Positions 49,374 through 59,320 of a DNA stretch of 64,000 bases are shown here, piece after piece (the stretch's first letter is position 1; each line of letters starts with the position of its first letter). The translations under genes were made by a program, and so were the position numbers. The stretch covers positions 434,001 through 498,000 of the forward strand of contig NZ_CP014606.1 in assembly GCF_001584725.1 (NCBI RefSeq). The letters run 5' to 3'. The stretch is from an endosymbiont 'TC1' of Trimyema compressum (GTDB lineage: Bacteria > Bacillota > TC1). Below the pieces are notes generated by a model. It saw nothing but the letters and a program-made list of their open reading frames with translations. It had not been told where the DNA came from and did not search any database.

Positions 49374-50238
49374 ATGGGTCTTAATACTGAATTAAAGATA
49401 GGTGAATCTATTTATAATCCAGAAATTGTAGATATTTTTAAATGTGGGAATATGGGTGGTATGAGAAGATCACATAAAACGAAATCCCTCGTATTAGTTT
49501 GCGATCATACAAAAGGATTTTATGATGATCTTTGGAATGGTGATATTTTACATTATACTGGTATGGGAAAAACTGGCGACCAGAATTTGTATGGAGGACA
49601 GAATAAAACCCTTCTTAATGCTAAAAGTGAAGGTGTTTCTGTATTTTTATTTGAAGTTGTAGTGAAGTCTCAATATGTATTCTTAGGTGAAGTGGAGTTA
49701 GCTGATGTTCCCTACCAAGAAGAGCAGTTGGATATAAAGAATAAGCTCAGAAAAGTTTGGATATTTCCTATTCGCTTAAAAAGTAGAGAATCTGTCTACG
49801 AGGTTGCAGAACAAATTGCTGAATATAATATTTCTGAAAAACAAAAAAGGCTAAAAGGTTAAGTAATCCAGAGCTTGAAATGCTTATTGACAACAAGAGT
49901 GATAAGATTAGTTATAGAAAAGTATTAACTAAACAAATAGATAGAAATGTTTATGTAAGTGAATATGCTAAAAGAAGAGCTAATGGTAAATGTGAATTAT
50001 GTGGAAAAAAGCTCCATTTAAGAATAAAGCAAATAAGCCCTATCTTGAAACACATCATATTATTTGGCTTTCCGAAGGAGGGCGGGGGGATACGATAGAC
50101 AATACTGTAGCTTTATGCCCGAATTGTCATAAAAAGATGCATGTACTTGGCCGAGAGGATGAACTAAAAAACTTAAAGCTATTGATAAAAGAATACTTAA
50201 ATAAATCAATGCTTTGTACGCAAAAAATAGCCCAATAG
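49374..50238 (+). CDS. SRA-like/HNH modification-dependent restriction endonuclease (McrA-like, type IV, frameshifted)
   Basis: Start at 49374 after AGGGAGGTATTT. The N-terminal domain (residues about 1-140) has IGESIYNPEIVDIFKCGNMG, GMRRSHKTKSLVLVCDHTKG, DILHYTGMGKTGDQNLYGGQ, VKSQYVFLGEVEL and VWIFPIRL. This is the SRA-type reader of the ScoMcrA group, which binds modified cytosine. The C-terminal HNH nuclease has CELCGKK, then ETHHIIWLSEGG and TVALCPNCHKKMH, giving both zinc CxxC pairs and the catalytic His. Frameshifts near 49860 and 50005 break the gene, but the domains are complete. No methylase lies nearby, as expected for type IV defence. The ORF ends in TAG, and the same frame stays open for 41 more codons. 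Confidence 0.85.
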
Positions 50239-50555
50239 AAGGCTGTTGAGCTGGTTTTAGTATTACTATCTTTCGTTAAAACAGTTAATCCTATGGAGCT
50301 TAATTCCTGTAAAAGAGAGATTGAAGAGATAAGAGGCAGTAGTATTGAGGGGTTATAAAATATAACTTATAACAAAAACTATTATTCAGGAGTGTATGAA
50401 AGATCCAATATAAAGAGAATGTAGTAAGAAAGGTGCTAATATTGAAGCACCTTCTTTTTATTACTAAATGATTAAAGCTTGAAATTAGGATTGAATTATG
50501 GGATTATAGATAACAGATATCTATTAGAAATAACTAGTATAGATAAGGAGTTAAG
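50239..50555 (+). other. Gap with an open frame of unknown meaning and a terminator
   Basis: Directly after the HNH stop the same frame continues KAVELVLVLLSFVKTVNPME then CKREIEEIRGSSIEGL until 50358. I do not recognise it. The rest of the gap is AT-rich up to the nadC leader. Confidence 0.35.
50429..50459 (+). terminator. Terminator upstream of nadC
   Basis: AAAGGTGCT and AGCACCTT form a stem around AATATTGA, followed by CTTTTTA. Confidence 0.8.
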
Positions 50556-51400
50556 ATGAATAGGCTAAAGCTTAAAGAAGCAATTGAAAATTTTATTTTA
50601 GAAGATGTAGGCAGTGGCGATATTACTGCTGAATCTATTTTTGATGAACTTAGAACAGACAAAGGTATTTTTAAAGCTAAAAGCGAGGGTATTATTTGTG
50701 GATTAATTGTAGCAGAATATGTTTATGAAGCCTTAGGTGGCAATGTTCAATTAAACTATTTGAAAAATGATGGGGATTTTGTAACAGCTGGTACAAACTT
50801 ATTAGAGGTAGAAGGATCAGTAAAAACATTATTAACTGGTGAATGCTTAATATTAAATTTGATGCAACGTATGAGTGGTGTTGCAACAATGACTTTTAAA
50901 GCAGTTGAAATACTAGGAGGCTCTTCTATTCGAATTTGTGATACCAAAAAGACTTTGCCTGGTTTACGCTTATTTGAAAAATATGCTGTTCGTGTAGGCG
51001 GTGGCTACAATCATAGAATAGGGCTTTATGATGGTGTAATGTTAAAAGATAATCATATTGCTTTTACAGGTGGTATTGCTAAGGCTGTAAAAAAGTTCAA
51101 GAAGTTGTTGGTTTAATGGTAAAAATAGAAGTGGAAATTGAATCACAAGAACAACTTAGAGAAGCTATTGAAGCAGGTGTGGATATTATTATGATTGATA
51201 ATTGCAGTCCTGAAAAAACTAAATTACTAGCAGAAGATGTTCCTGCTTCAATTATAATCGAGGCATCAGGAGGAATTAATTTAGAAACTTTGGGTTTATA
51301 TAGTGAGTGTGGAGTAGACTATATTTCTTTAGGCTGTTTAACCCATTCAACTGAACCATTTGATATTAGTTTTAATAGTGTAGGAGGCTCTAAAGTATGA
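50556..51400 (+). CDS. nadC: Nicotinate-nucleotide pyrophosphorylase (carboxylating, frameshifted)
   Basis: Makes nicotinate mononucleotide from quinolinate and PRPP in NAD synthesis. Typical stretches are LEDVGSGDITAESIF, LLTGECLILNLMQRMSGVAT, ICDTKKTLPGLRLFEKYAVR, GGGYNHRIGLYDGVMLKDNH and, after a frameshift near 51105, IEVEIESQEQLREAIEAGVD, IIMIDN and IEASGGINLE. These give the QPRTase fold with all binding residues. Start follows AAGGAGTTAAG. The stop overlaps the nadA start (ATGA). Confidence 0.94.
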
Positions 51401-52453
51401 AAGCTTTAAATGGTATTAATCAGAACTATAACCGTATTATCCAAATTAAAAAAAATTAGGGAAAGAATTACTGATCCTAGGCCATCATTATCAAAGTGAT
51501 GAGATTATTACTTTGTCTGATATTGTAGGAGATTCTTTGCAAATGGCTCAAATGGCTCAAATAGCAGCCCAGAATAAGGAGGCCAAATATATTGTTGTTT
51601 GTGGGGTGCATTTTATGGCTGAAACAACAGATATGTTGACTGAAAAGTATCAGGAGGTTTTTTACCAGCCTTAGATGCTGGCTGTTCTATGGCGGATATG
51701 GCGGATATAAATGCTCTCGAAATTGCTTGGGAAAAGCTTTCAAAAATATATGGAATTCAACTTTTACCCATAACCTATGTTAATTCGACTGCATCTATAA
51801 AAGGTTTTGTTGGCGCTCATGGTGGTGCTACTATTACATCAGGCAATGCAGAATCCGTTTTGAGATGGGCTTTAAAAAAGGAAAGGTTATCTTTTTTGCC
51901 AGACGAATATTTAGGACGAAATACGGCTTTTAAGCTAGGAGTTTCATTAGATGAAATGGCAGTTTGGAATCCTTTTACAGACTGTATAGAAGGTAATGAA
52001 GAAGGGCTGAAAATAATTTTATGGAAAGGTTTTCGCTTTGTTCATAAAAAATTTACTATTGAAGATATTAATAGAATCAGAAAGACATTCCCTGAAATGG
52101 CTATAGCTGCACATCCAGAATGTACTTTTGATGTTGTACAGAATAGTGATTTTAGTGGCTCCGCTAATGCTATTATTAATGTTTTAAAAGAAGCTCTAGC
52201 AGGTAGTCAATGGGCTATTGGGACTGAAGCTAATTTAGTTAATCGTTTAATTGCTGAAAATCCAGATAAGACAATTATCCATTTAAGTAAGAATGAGAGT
52301 CACTGTGATTCTATGAATAAAATTACACTCGTTAACTTACGTGAGGTTTTGGAAGGGATTTTAGAGAAAAACTTTTTAGGTGTAATAAAAGTTGATGAAG
52401 CTTTGACAAAAAATGCTGTCAAGGCATTAAATAGAATGATGACTATAAAATAA
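51397..52453 (+). CDS. nadA: Quinolinate synthase A (frameshifted)
   Basis: Iron-sulfur enzyme that condenses iminoaspartate and dihydroxyacetone phosphate to quinolinate. Recognisable elements are [27 protein letters not shown] (cluster cysteine), [32 protein letters not shown] (second cluster cysteine) and [13 protein letters not shown] (third). This is the longer three-domain type. Frameshifts near 51450 and 51655. It starts within the last codon of nadC (ATGA), so nadC-nadA form one transcript. No nadB is present in the window. Confidence 0.93.
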
Positions 52454-52495
52454 TAATTTTGCGTTGTTTTTAGAGAGGGATTGGCTGTTAATGGT

Positions 52496-52880
52496 TTATT
52501 TTATTATTAGCATTTACAATGTTGAGTGTATCAAGAATAAATTCTATTTATACTGATGTATTATGGCTACTAATGACTTGTTTAGTTAAATCATCGTTGG
52601 TTGCATTCTCTCATTCCAATTGGTCGAAATCGCTAATTGTTTTTATAGCTGGCATTACAGGATCTTCTTTAAGTGCTTTATATTGATTCGATCTTCACTG
52701 TCATTTAGTTCATAACACTTCATCATAGATATATTCCTCTGTACGTTTACGTTTTTCAGCCATAATAACGTATAGGAGTGGACTTGCTTCTACAGATAGG
52801 GGGGATTGTTATAGCAATAGGTGCTATTGCAATAATTTAATGTAGTATGTTGCGTAAAAAGATTTGATTTTGTTAGTCAT
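52496..52880 (-). pseudogene. Degenerate gene of unknown function in a 555-bp gap
   Basis: A good ribosome binding site (AAAGGAG) precedes an ATG at 52880 reading MTNKIKSFYATYYIKLLQ. Beyond several stops and frame changes the strand shows LLYVIMAEKRKRTEEYIYDE and EDPVMPAIKTISDFDQL, NATNDDLTKQVISSHNTS. I do not recognise the family. The surrounding 52454-53008 holds no other gene. Confidence 0.3.
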
Positions 52881-53008
52881 AAATAAACTCCTTTTTTTGC
52901 TTCAAATATAGTACGTAAATTCAGTTTCCTTATTAAACTGTGAATAAGAACTTAATGTTTTTAAATTGTAGCTTCTGCTATAATGAAGGAAAAGTGGTGA
53001 GGTTGAAT

Positions 53009-54112
53009 ATGTATAAGTTATATTGTAGATTGTATCAATTTTTATTTAAAATAGGTGCTTATTTTATTCCTTTTATAGTATCAATAAATTAGGGATTATG
53101 AAAGGCTTATTAAGCTGTTTGGAAAGGTCGGGGATAAGTTATGTGGTTTTTGATCAAATAGTTGCCAATCCTACGATAAATAAAATTGAAGAAGGTGTTA
53201 AGGCTTTCAATTTAGCTGGATGCGAAGCCATTATTGCTTTTGGTGGTGGCTTACCTATGGATTGTGGAAAAGCCATTGGTGCCCGTATTGCTCAACCTAA
53301 AAAATCCATTTCTCAGATGAAAGGGCTTTTTAAAATTAGAAAAAATTCCATTGTTAATTGCTGTTCCAACAACGGCAGGGACAGGCGGTGAAACAACTAT
53401 TGCAGCTGTCGTTGTAGATTCTAAGACAAAAGAGAAGTATGCTATAAGTGATAGCGTGTTGGTTCCTAAATATGCTATTTTAGACCCTTGTCTGACAATT
53501 GGGTTACCCCGCTTGCTTCAAGTAACGGGATTTACAGGTATGGATGCCCTTTGTTATGCTGTTGAAGCCTATATTGGTCAGAGCTCAACAAAAGAAACTG
53601 GAAAAAATAGTCTGGAAGCGGTGAAGTTAATTTTCCAAAATTTAGAAAAAGCCTTTTTAGACGGGCAGGATGTGAAGGTGAGAGAAGCAATGTTGTGGGC
53701 AGCATTTATTGCTGGGAAAGCATTTACTAGAGCCTATGTAGGCAATATTCATGCTCTTGCTCATCCTTTAGGTGGTTACTACGGTATTCCTCATGGTTTG
53801 GCCAATGCAGTAATTATGCCCTATGTTTTAGAATATTATGGTGATTTAGTTGTAAAACCTTTAAGCCAGTTGTCTGATGTTATTGGTTTAGGAATAGGGG
53901 CGGATAATAAAACTAAGGCAAGACTTTTTATTGAAGCCATTAAAAGCCTTAATAATAATTTAGGGATTCCTGATAAATTAGAGGGTATTAAAATATCTGA
54001 TATTCCCTTAATGGCAGATTATGCTTTTCATGAAGCAAATCCTTTTTGCCCAGCTCCTAAAATTTTTTCTAAAAATGAATTTGAGAAAATATATGCAATG
54101 ATAAAAAAGTGA
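53009..54112 (+). pseudogene. Iron-containing alcohol dehydrogenase with an N-terminal internal deletion
   Basis: NAD(P)-dependent Fe-ADH. The first 22 codons (MYKLYCRLYQFLFKIGAYFI) are the family's N terminus, then about 40 residues of the Rossmann part are missing. Then LGIMKGLLSCLERSGISYVV, KAFNLAGCEAIIAFGGGLPM (GGGS region, here GGGL), IAVPTTAGTGGETT, ALCYAVEAYI and the metal-binding HALAHPLGGYYGIPHGLANA follow. Frameshifts near 53085 and 53350. The catalytic and metal-binding domain is otherwise complete. The start follows GGTGAGGTTGAAT. Confidence 0.85.
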
Positions 54113-54220
54113 TGAGGTTATATTCAGTTTTAAAGCAATTTTTAAGGGTTCTAAGCTATGTTAATGTTTTTAGTTGGTTAAAATATCTATGATTGCTGTT
54201 TTAAAAGGAGTTTGGAAGGC

Positions 54221-54257
54221 AAAAAAGGGCTATCCAATTATTGAATAGTCCTTTTTT
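54221..54257. terminator. Terminator between Fe-ADH and the feo operon
   Basis: AAAAAAGGGCTAT and ATAGTCCTTTTTT form a stem with one bulge around CCAATTATTGA. It can serve the convergent Fe-ADH and feo transcripts. Confidence 0.8.
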
Positions 54258-54278
54258 GTGAAGAATTATTATGTTCGT

Positions 54279-54434
54279 TTATTTCTTATTATTGCATTTT
54301 GAAGGACAACTGTTGCAGTTACCACCAAGGTTGCAAATCGCTTTTCCTTTAATGCGTCTGTAAATATTAAAGATTACTGTAAATAGGACAAGTCCCACAG
54401 CAAGTAATACGATAACAATATCTATTGGATTCAT
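54279..54434 (-). CDS. FeoB-associated Cys-rich membrane protein
   Basis: A 51-residue protein, too short for most gene callers. One transmembrane helix (IDIVIVLLAVGLVLFTVIFN), a basic turn (YRRIKGK), and a Cys-rich tail with CNLGGNCNSCPSKC. This is the small protein that commonly follows feoB in Firmicutes; it may help iron transfer. Start at 54434 after AGGAGTATATC, 17 bases from feoB's stop. Confidence 0.85.
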   Translation of the reverse strand: MNPIDIVIVLLAVGLVLFTVIFNIYRRIKGKAICNLGGNCNSCPSKCNNKK

Positions 54435-54450
54435 GATATACTCCTAACGT

Positions 54451-56527
54451 TTAGCCAAATATTAGTGTCCCAATATTATAGATGAGGAAAGATACAATCC
54501 AAGCGGTAGCTAGCCAAAAGGCAATAGCTATTGCTGTCCATTTTTTACTTCTTAGTTCACCGTGAGCCGTTGCAACAGCAGCCATACATGGTACGCTTAG
54601 TAGGTTAAAGGCAATAAAAGCGATAGCCACTACAGGCGAGAAGGCTGTTGCTAAAGTAGCTATTAATGCTTCACTAGCGCCACTGTCCTCTATTGGATCA
54701 CCTTCGATTCCGGGTGCATAAAGAACGCCCATTGTAGAAACTACCATTTCTTTTGCCATCAATCCTGTAAGAATTGCAACAACTGCTTTCCAAACATCTG
54801 GACCACTTGCAAATCCAAGAGGCATGAAGATTGGTTTTACAAAGTTACCAATAACACTTAAAATACTTTCCGCACTATTTGCGTCAACCATTTGAAAACT
54901 AAAACTGAAGTTTGCTAAAAACCAGATTACTATAGTTGCACCTGCAATAATAGTAGCCGCTCTAAAGATAAATCCTTTTAGCTTATCCCATAATTGAAGA
55001 AGTGTATTTTTTAATCTCGGTAAGTGGTAAGCTGGCAATTCCATAATAAAAGGTGTAGGTGTAATAGGTTCTTTGAATAGGGTTTTTGAGAATTATGGCT
55101 GTAATAATAGCTACAAAAATACCTAAGAAATAAATTGCAAAAATTGTTAAGTCAGCATGAGCAGGGAAGAAGGCCATGGCAAAGATTGACCAAATAGGTA
55201 ATTTTGCACCACATGAGAAAAATGGCATAAGCATAATAATTGTAAGACTTTTTTCATTTTCATTGTTTAATGTTCGCGTTCCCATAATTGCTGGAACTGA
55301 ACACCTAAATCCCATTGTGAAGGCATAAATGCCTTGCCTGATAGCCCGAATCTGCGTAGTATTCTATCCATTATAAATGCTACTCTTGCCATATAACCAG
55401 TATCTTCCATAATAGAAAGAAAGAGAAATAGCATTAATATTTGTGGCAAGAAGGAGAGGACTGCCCCAACACCGGCAATTAAACCATCAACAACTAGTCC
55501 CATTACCCAATCGGCTGCATTGAGGTTTTCAAGTAGCGTTCCTACACTTTCACTTATAAAGCCTATGAGTTCTTCTGTTAATCCTTGTAACCAGACACCT
55601 GGTGAAGGAATCTCAGTAATGAAAAACAGATTTTCTCCAAAAGTTAAATGGAAAACAACAAGCATAAAGAGTAAAAATATTGGTATTCCTAGTACTTTAT
55701 TTGTCAATACTTTATCAATTTTGTCAGAGCGGCTTAGTTTATTGGATGTTATTGTTTGATTTTTTATTGCTGTTGCTAAATTATTTTCAATATATTGGCA
55801 ACGTTCGTTTGCTACAAAAGCTTTAAAGTCGCCACCAAGATTTGGATCTATAGTAACATCTTCTTTTATTTGATTAATTGGAATCAATAAATCAGGAAGG
55901 ATTTGCTTTTCTAACGAATCACCTTCTAATAGTTTTACTGCATGAAAGACTGGATGTGCAATATTTTTCTTATTTACTAAATCTAGGGTTTTCCATATTC
56001 AGCTTTTAAGGAGGAATTTCCTAGAACGCTAAATGCTTGCCTTTTTTAGCAGTTTTCAAGGCCTTTTCCATTAAAGGCTTCAGCCCATCAGAACGAAGTG
56101 CACTGATTGGTACAACAGGTATTCCTAATTTATTTTCGAGTTTTGCTAAATCTATTTTAGTGCCATCTTTTTCAACAAGATCCATCATATTTAATGCTGA
56201 AATTACAGGACAGTCTGTTTCAAGTACTTGTGTTGTTAAGTACAGATTTCTTTCAAGATTTGTTGCATCAACAATATTGATTATTAAATATGGTGTTTCG
56301 TTTATGATGTAATTTCTTGATATAGTCTCTTATGGTGTATAGGGAGAAAGGGAATAAATCCCTGGCAGGTCAATTATATCAATAGCTTCACCAAGCTTTT
56401 TATATTGTCCCTCTTTTCTTTCTACTGTTACACCAGGCCAATTTCCTGTATAGGCTGAGCTTCCAGTAAGGTTATTGAACAATGTAGTTTTTCCACTGTT
56501 GGGGTTACCGACTAAGGCAAATCTCAT
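54451..56527 (-). CDS. feoB: Ferrous iron transport protein B (frameshifted)
   Basis: Membrane iron permease with an N-terminal G-protein domain. G1 [25 protein letters not shown] (G2 region), [13 protein letters not shown] (G3, G4 later as NMMDL) and then the membrane gates: [35 protein letters not shown] (the conserved Cys-containing first gate) and [14 protein letters not shown] (second gate). Frameshifts near 56330, 56035, 55985, 55305 and 55075. It ends at 54451. The start ATG overlaps the stop of the second feoA (TAATG). Confidence 0.94.
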
Positions 56528-56754
56528 TATGCTTCCCCCTCTGTTTCTAAGATAATTGTACTGGCTTCCGATTTCCGAATAGATAACTCATAGTGTCTTA
56601 CCGTAAGCTCAATAGGATCTTTTAGGGGGGCGGTTTTACGCATTGTTACTTCTGTGCCAGGCGTAAGAACCATATCAAAAATCCTTCTTTTAATATGACC
56701 ATCTCCTAATATTCTTATTATTGTCCCTTTTTCACCTATTTTAAAATCCTTCAA
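56527..56754 (-). CDS. feoA: FeoA-domain protein, second copy
   Basis: A 75-residue SH3-like FeoA protein: [53 protein letters not shown]. It modulates FeoB in the cytoplasm. Stop overlaps the feoB start (TAATG). Start follows AAGGAGAACAAAATGG region, 21 bases after the first feoA. Confidence 0.92.
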   Translation of the reverse strand: MKDFKIGEKGTIIRILGDGHIKRRIFDMVLTPGTEVTMRKTAPLKDPIELTVRHYELSIRKSEASTIILETEGEA

Positions 56755-56775
56755 ATTTTTTCCATTTTGTTCTCC

Positions 56776-56991
56776 TTATTCAACCATTATTTTCATAGAT
56801 AATCCTTTGCTAATAACAACTCGGCCATCTTTAATTTTGACAATTAAATTTCCGTTATTACTATTGACCAATGTTATGTATTGTCCAGGTATAATACCTA
56901 AGTTGTTAAAATGTTTTTTATAGCTATCTTCTATAAGCACTTGGCTAATAGTAACTTTCTTGCCAATTGGCGCTATTCCTAATGGCATCAT
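56776..56991 (-). CDS. feoA: FeoA-domain protein, first copy
   Basis: A short FeoA-like protein (about 71 residues): PLGIAPIGKKVTISQVLIED, HFNNLGIIPGQYITLVNSNN, VVISKGLSMKIMV. The ATG at 56991 (or the next at 56988) follows AAAGGTGTGATA. An upstream ATG at 57075 exists but its encoded part is unlike FeoA. Two FeoA proteins before FeoB are common in Clostridia. Confidence 0.85.
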   Translation of the reverse strand: MMPLGIAPIGKKVTISQVLIEDSYKKHFNNLGIIPGQYITLVNSNNGNLIVKIKDGRVVISKGLSMKIMVE

Positions 56992-57035
56992 TATCACACC
57001 TTTTCTCCTAAAATTTTTTGTAAGACATAGATAGA

Positions 57036-57074
57036 TTAAGTTAAAATAACTTAACTTATTAAGGTTACTTAACA
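57036..57074. promoter_or_regulatory. Putative iron-responsive operator upstream of feoA
   Basis: TTAAGTTAAAATAACTTAA (57036-57054) is a perfect palindrome (8-bp arms, 3-base centre), followed by TTAAGGTTACTTAA. These resemble DtxR/IdeR/MntR-type boxes (TTAGGTTAGCCTAA-like), and lie 45 bases upstream of the first feoA. Confidence 0.55.
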
Positions 57075-57154
57075 TTTTAAGGGGTAATGGCTTTTTATCA
57101 AGAGAAGATAATCTTTTTTTAGATTACAAAATTCTTTATAGACTAAATATATAA

Positions 57155-57188
57155 AAAAGAGCAATAACATTTTTGTTATTGCTCTTTT
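57155..57188. terminator. Terminator after the oxidoreductase remnant
   Basis: AAAAGAGCAATAAC and GTTATTGCTCTTTT form a 14-bp stem around a 6-base loop. Confidence 0.85.
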
Positions 57189-57221
57189 AATAATTTATTT
57201 AATAATTAAGTAATTATAAAT

Positions 57222-58187
57222 TTATTCTGCTCCTAATGCAGCCATTGTAATATAGTTATATGGTTTATTGAAATGAGGGAGAAAGAAGCTATCTGTTAAT
57301 TTTAGTCTATCTATTGTTGCTTTTTCTGGAATTGTTAATAACCAGAAGCAATTTAAGTATCTAACAGACGACGGGTGGTTTTGTCTTAGATGATACTATT
57401 TTTCACTTATGCATTTTCAATTTCAATAAACTCTGGTTTTTGCATGTCTTCAAATTTGGAGACAGCCGCGTCAAAACCAAGTGTTATTGCTTTACCATAA
57501 GTTAGATAGTGGCTACCATTTTTAAATCATATATACAGATTTTTTGAGCATTGAATGCCAACACTTTTAAGTTGTAGTCTACATATACATTGCAAGCGGC
57601 AAATACACCACTTCGAACTGCATTTTGTAGCAAGGGTAGTGTATTTTTTATTAACTGAGTAAGCTTAATTTTCAAAAAAATTAAATCATTTTTGCCTAGG
57701 ATATTATTTGGTCTGAAGCCAACAGAGAGTATGATCATGTCAGAAACGTATGCTCCCTTATTAGTAATAATTTTTTCAATTTTGATATTCCCTTAAATTT
57801 CTTTGAGGCTTTTGCCGAATTTTAAATTAATTTTGTGGTTGGGAAGCCTTGTTTCAAGTAATGCTGTAAAGTTGCAAAGATAGACATCTATCAGAAATAC
57901 CAATTAAGTTAAGGTTACTTTTTTGCATTTTGAAATAATTTAACAAACTGGACATTTTCTAAATCTTTTCTAGTTCAGTGCCATCTTTAGTTGTGGTATT
58001 AACTTTTTTGTTTTAGAAATTAATATTGTAAACTTCAGTTTCCATATATAATATAAGCCACATCCTAAAAGCTAACATTATAGTTTCTGTCTATTACGGT
58101 TACCTTTGCATTGGGATTTAAGGAATAGATAGTAGTAATATCAGCTGCTCTGGAGTGGTTAGCGCCAAGTACAATAATTATACTCAT
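57222..58187 (-). pseudogene. FAD-dependent pyridine nucleotide-disulphide oxidoreductase (NADH oxidase-like), heavily degraded
   Basis: The start at 58187 reads MSIIIVLGANHSRAADITTI then NPNAKVTVIDRN, a Rossmann-type opening of NADH oxidase/CoA-disulphide reductase-like enzymes. Later pieces are ILSVGFRPNNILGKNDL, VRSGVFAACNVYVDY (usually GVFAAGDC) and, near the end, [16 protein letters not shown]. Many stops and frameshifts and the loss of roughly a quarter of the expected length show a real pseudogene, unlike most other broken genes here. Confidence 0.7.
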
Positions 58188-58389
58188 TAAAATTCCTTCT
58201 GTTATTGTTGCTCATTTATTTTGATTCTAAATTTATTGTAAATCTTATGAGTGCACCTTAACATGCTCTTTCTGAGTAGTCAAGTATTTCAGGCATATTT
58301 TTTAAGTTAACAGTTATTTGAAATTATAGTATAATAGTAATTGTATAAGAGATATATATTGGTAATATGTAATATAAAGGAGTTAAAGG

Positions 58390-58779
58390 ATGGTTTCTTT
58401 TGAAGAAGCGGAAGAAGCGGGTGATATGTTAGATCGAATAGCAGAGCATTTGCCTAAATAATTTTATAATCACTTAAATGGTGGTATTATTCTTCAGCCT
58501 GAGGCAAAATTGCATAAGGAAGCAAAGAATAATGATTTGTTTGTATTAGGAGAGTATCATGTAGATAATTTAGGTAGATATATTTATATTTATTATGGTT
58601 CTTTTATTAAGATACATGGTTTGCTTTCGGTGGAAGCTTTTGAAGAAAAACTTAAATCAACCCTTGTTCATGAATTTACTCACCATTTAGAGTCTTTAGT
58701 AGGGGAGAGATCATTAGAGATAAAAGATGAGATTTATATGGCTAAATATAATTTGAGGAAAGAAAATAGTAACCAATAA
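58390..58779 (+). CDS. Metallopeptidase family protein (zincin-like, in-frame TAA)
   Basis: Start at 58390 after AAAGGAGTTAAAGG. Small cytosolic protein with the zinc-protease signature HEFTHH in LVHEFTHHLESLVGERS, preceded by LNGGIILQPEAKLHKEA, LGEYHVDNLGRYIYIYYGSF. An in-frame TAA at 58458-58460 interrupts LPK-stop-FYNHLNG; a single G to T change from GAA would explain it. Length about 129 residues, standard for the family. Its substrate is unknown. Confidence 0.82.
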
Positions 58780-58849
58780 GGCTACTATTTTCAATTTGAA
58801 AAACAATTAGGGATATACTATACTTTAGAGAAATGGAGGAGGGTATCAA

Positions 58850-59224
58850 ATGGAACAAATAATCCCTTTTTTTGAAGTGATTGCTATGATTTTAAATGTT
58901 TTATCTATTTTAGTTATTAGTTGGGGCGTACTATTAGCTACGGTTAGTTTTCTGAAATCAATTGTTACAAGGTATAGTTTTTCAGAAAACATAGGGGTGA
59001 ATACTGATATTAAAAATAATTTAGGCTCCTATATATTGTTAGGACTTGAGATTTTAATTTGTGCTGATATTATTCAAACAATTTTAAATCCTAATTTTAA
59101 TGATATTTTAATGTTAGCATCAATTGTTGTTATTCGAACAGTTATTTCTTTTTTCTTCAAAGTGAAATTGAGGCATCAGAAAATCAAAAAAATTAGAAAA
59201 ATAAATATTGAGACTTCTGGTTAA
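58850..59224 (+). CDS. DUF1622 membrane protein
   Basis: A 124-residue protein with three hydrophobic segments: EVIAMILNVLSILVISWGVL, SYILLGLEILICADIIQTIL and ILMLASIVVIRTVISFFFKV. The pattern LGLExxxADIIxT and IRTxIS is that of DUF1622. Function unknown. Start follows GGAGGAGGGTATCAA. It is a single-gene unit with its own terminator. Confidence 0.88.
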   Translation: MEQIIPFFEVIAMILNVLSILVISWGVLLATVSFLKSIVTRYSFSENIGVNTDIKNNLGSYILLGLEILICADIIQTILNPNFNDILMLASIVVIRTVISFFFKVKLRHQKIKKIRKINIETSG

Positions 59225-59228
59225 TTGA

Positions 59229-59263
59229 TAAAAGCCCCTAGGATGCTATCCTAGGGGCTTTTA
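59229..59263. terminator. Bidirectional terminator
   Basis: AAAAGCCCCTAGGAT and ATCCTAGGGGCTTTT form a perfect stem with a tiny loop; it ends the DUF1622 gene and, on the other strand, the NCS2 permease. Confidence 0.9.
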
Positions 59264-59320
59264 TGGTATTAAAGGTTAAGTTAATTGTAATTTAAATATC
59301 GTTAACCGGATTAATTTTAT

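Noticed and set aside
57222..58187. Functional NADH oxidase
   Set aside because: Too many stops, frameshifts and missing length for a working enzyme even after correcting single bases.
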